Below, in pieces: positions 63,753-64,000 of a stretch of DNA of 64,000 nt. This DNA is from Alteromonadaceae bacterium. GTDB taxonomy: Bacteria; Pseudomonadota; Gammaproteobacteria; Enterobacterales; Alteromonadaceae. Position 1 is the first letter of the stretch, and every line of letters starts with the position of its first letter. Position numbers and translations under genes: made by a program. The notes under the pieces are model-generated. The model had not been told where the DNA came from. It searched no databases and saw only the letters and a list, made by a program, of their open reading frames with translations. The stretch lies in NCBI GenBank assembly GCA_013216015.1, contig JABSOI010000024.1, forward strand, positions 1 through 64,000, written 5' to 3'.

Positions 63753-64000
63753 ATGACATTTGAAACGTTTGATCATTTTAAATTACATGCTCAATTACAG
63801 AAAGACTGTATTGAAATAGTCGATTTACCTTTATGTAAATTATTGCTTTGTAATGATAGCGCTTATCCCTGGTTTATTCTGGTGCCCAGAGTGGAAGAAG
63901 TTCAGGATATTTATCAGTTAGACTGGCAGCAGCAGCAACAGTTTTTGAATGAGTCCAGCATGCTAAGTGAGTTGCTGATGGCTGAGTATCAGGGAGATAA
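63753..64000 (+). CDS. HIT-family nucleotide hydrolase (partial, runs off the window)
   Basis: The first 82 codons of an open frame start at ATG 63753 with AAGAGA upstream. FKLHAQLQKDCIEIVDLPLC, LLLCNDSAYPWFILVPRVEE and the following Tyr/Gln-rich stretch match the N-terminal half of Gammaproteobacterial HIT-domain proteins, which hydrolyse dinucleoside polyphosphates or related nucleotides. The HxHxH catalytic motif would lie beyond the right edge. Confidence 0.8.
   Translation, partial: MTFETFDHFKLHAQLQKDCIEIVDLPLCKLLLCNDSAYPWFILVPRVEEVQDIYQLDWQQQQQFLNESSMLSELLMAEYQGD

Overview
The window looks like chromosomal DNA of a marine gammaproteobacterium of the Alteromonadales, most likely Colwelliaceae (Colwellia/Thalassotalea-like). 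The grounds are low G+C, the thrL-thrABC operon, a TonB-dependent receptor with a GH13 glucosidase, many secreted metalloproteases, and the style of the intergenic palindromic repeats. The genus is an inference; there is no rRNA to anchor it. I see no tRNA, rRNA or CRISPR array.

Layout. 1-6.4 kb: small ORFs, the thr leader/attenuator, thrA-thrB-thrC and ung. 6.6-9.2 kb (minus strand): an NCS2 purine permease downstream of an adenine-deaminase-type enzyme. 9.7-14.8 kb: a GH13 alpha-glucosidase behind two LacI-type operator palindromes, then a TonB-dependent receptor; two copies of a short inverted-repeat element lie between them. 15-19 kb: a VOC protein, an M6 (immune inhibitor A-like) protease with a histidine-rich insert, and an unknown secreted protein with an internal duplication.

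19-44 kb (minus strand) is the most unusual part. One HlyD-type adaptor gene and one MacB/LolD-type ATPase gene are followed by eight paralogous ~800-residue permeases of duplicated MacB/FtsX architecture, seven intact and one split by a 157-bp MITE with TA target duplication. The array forms three transcription blocks: adaptor-ATPase-P1-P2-P3, P4-P5 and P6-P7-P8. Each block is preceded by a sigma-54 -24/-12 promoter and a conserved ~35-bp upstream sequence placed exactly 61 bp from the -24 element in all three cases. I read this as one sigma-54 activator (not in the window) controlling an expanded export or envelope-peptide system. Toxin-antitoxin loci sit in both gaps between blocks: yefM-yoeB, and an in-frame HigB-HigA fusion.

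44.8-62.5 kb (plus strand) is a tandem array of six intact M4 (vibriolysin/thermolysin-like) proteases and one decayed copy. Each intact gene has its own terminator and a shared TGTAA-N5-TGTAA box upstream. Copies carry one or two C-terminal PPC domains. The spacers hold bipartite palindromic repeats, a 2.5-copy ~214-bp tandem repeat and a truncated group II intron inserted in one palindrome. The window ends with a YlqF/RbgA-type GTPase and the start of a HIT-family gene.

How the parts may work together: the M4 and M6 proteases would be exported by Sec and, by analogy with vibriolysins, a type II system to digest external protein. The ABC array starts divergently 880 bp from the M4 array. A functional link (export of, or defence against, peptides) is possible, but only the neighbourhood supports it.
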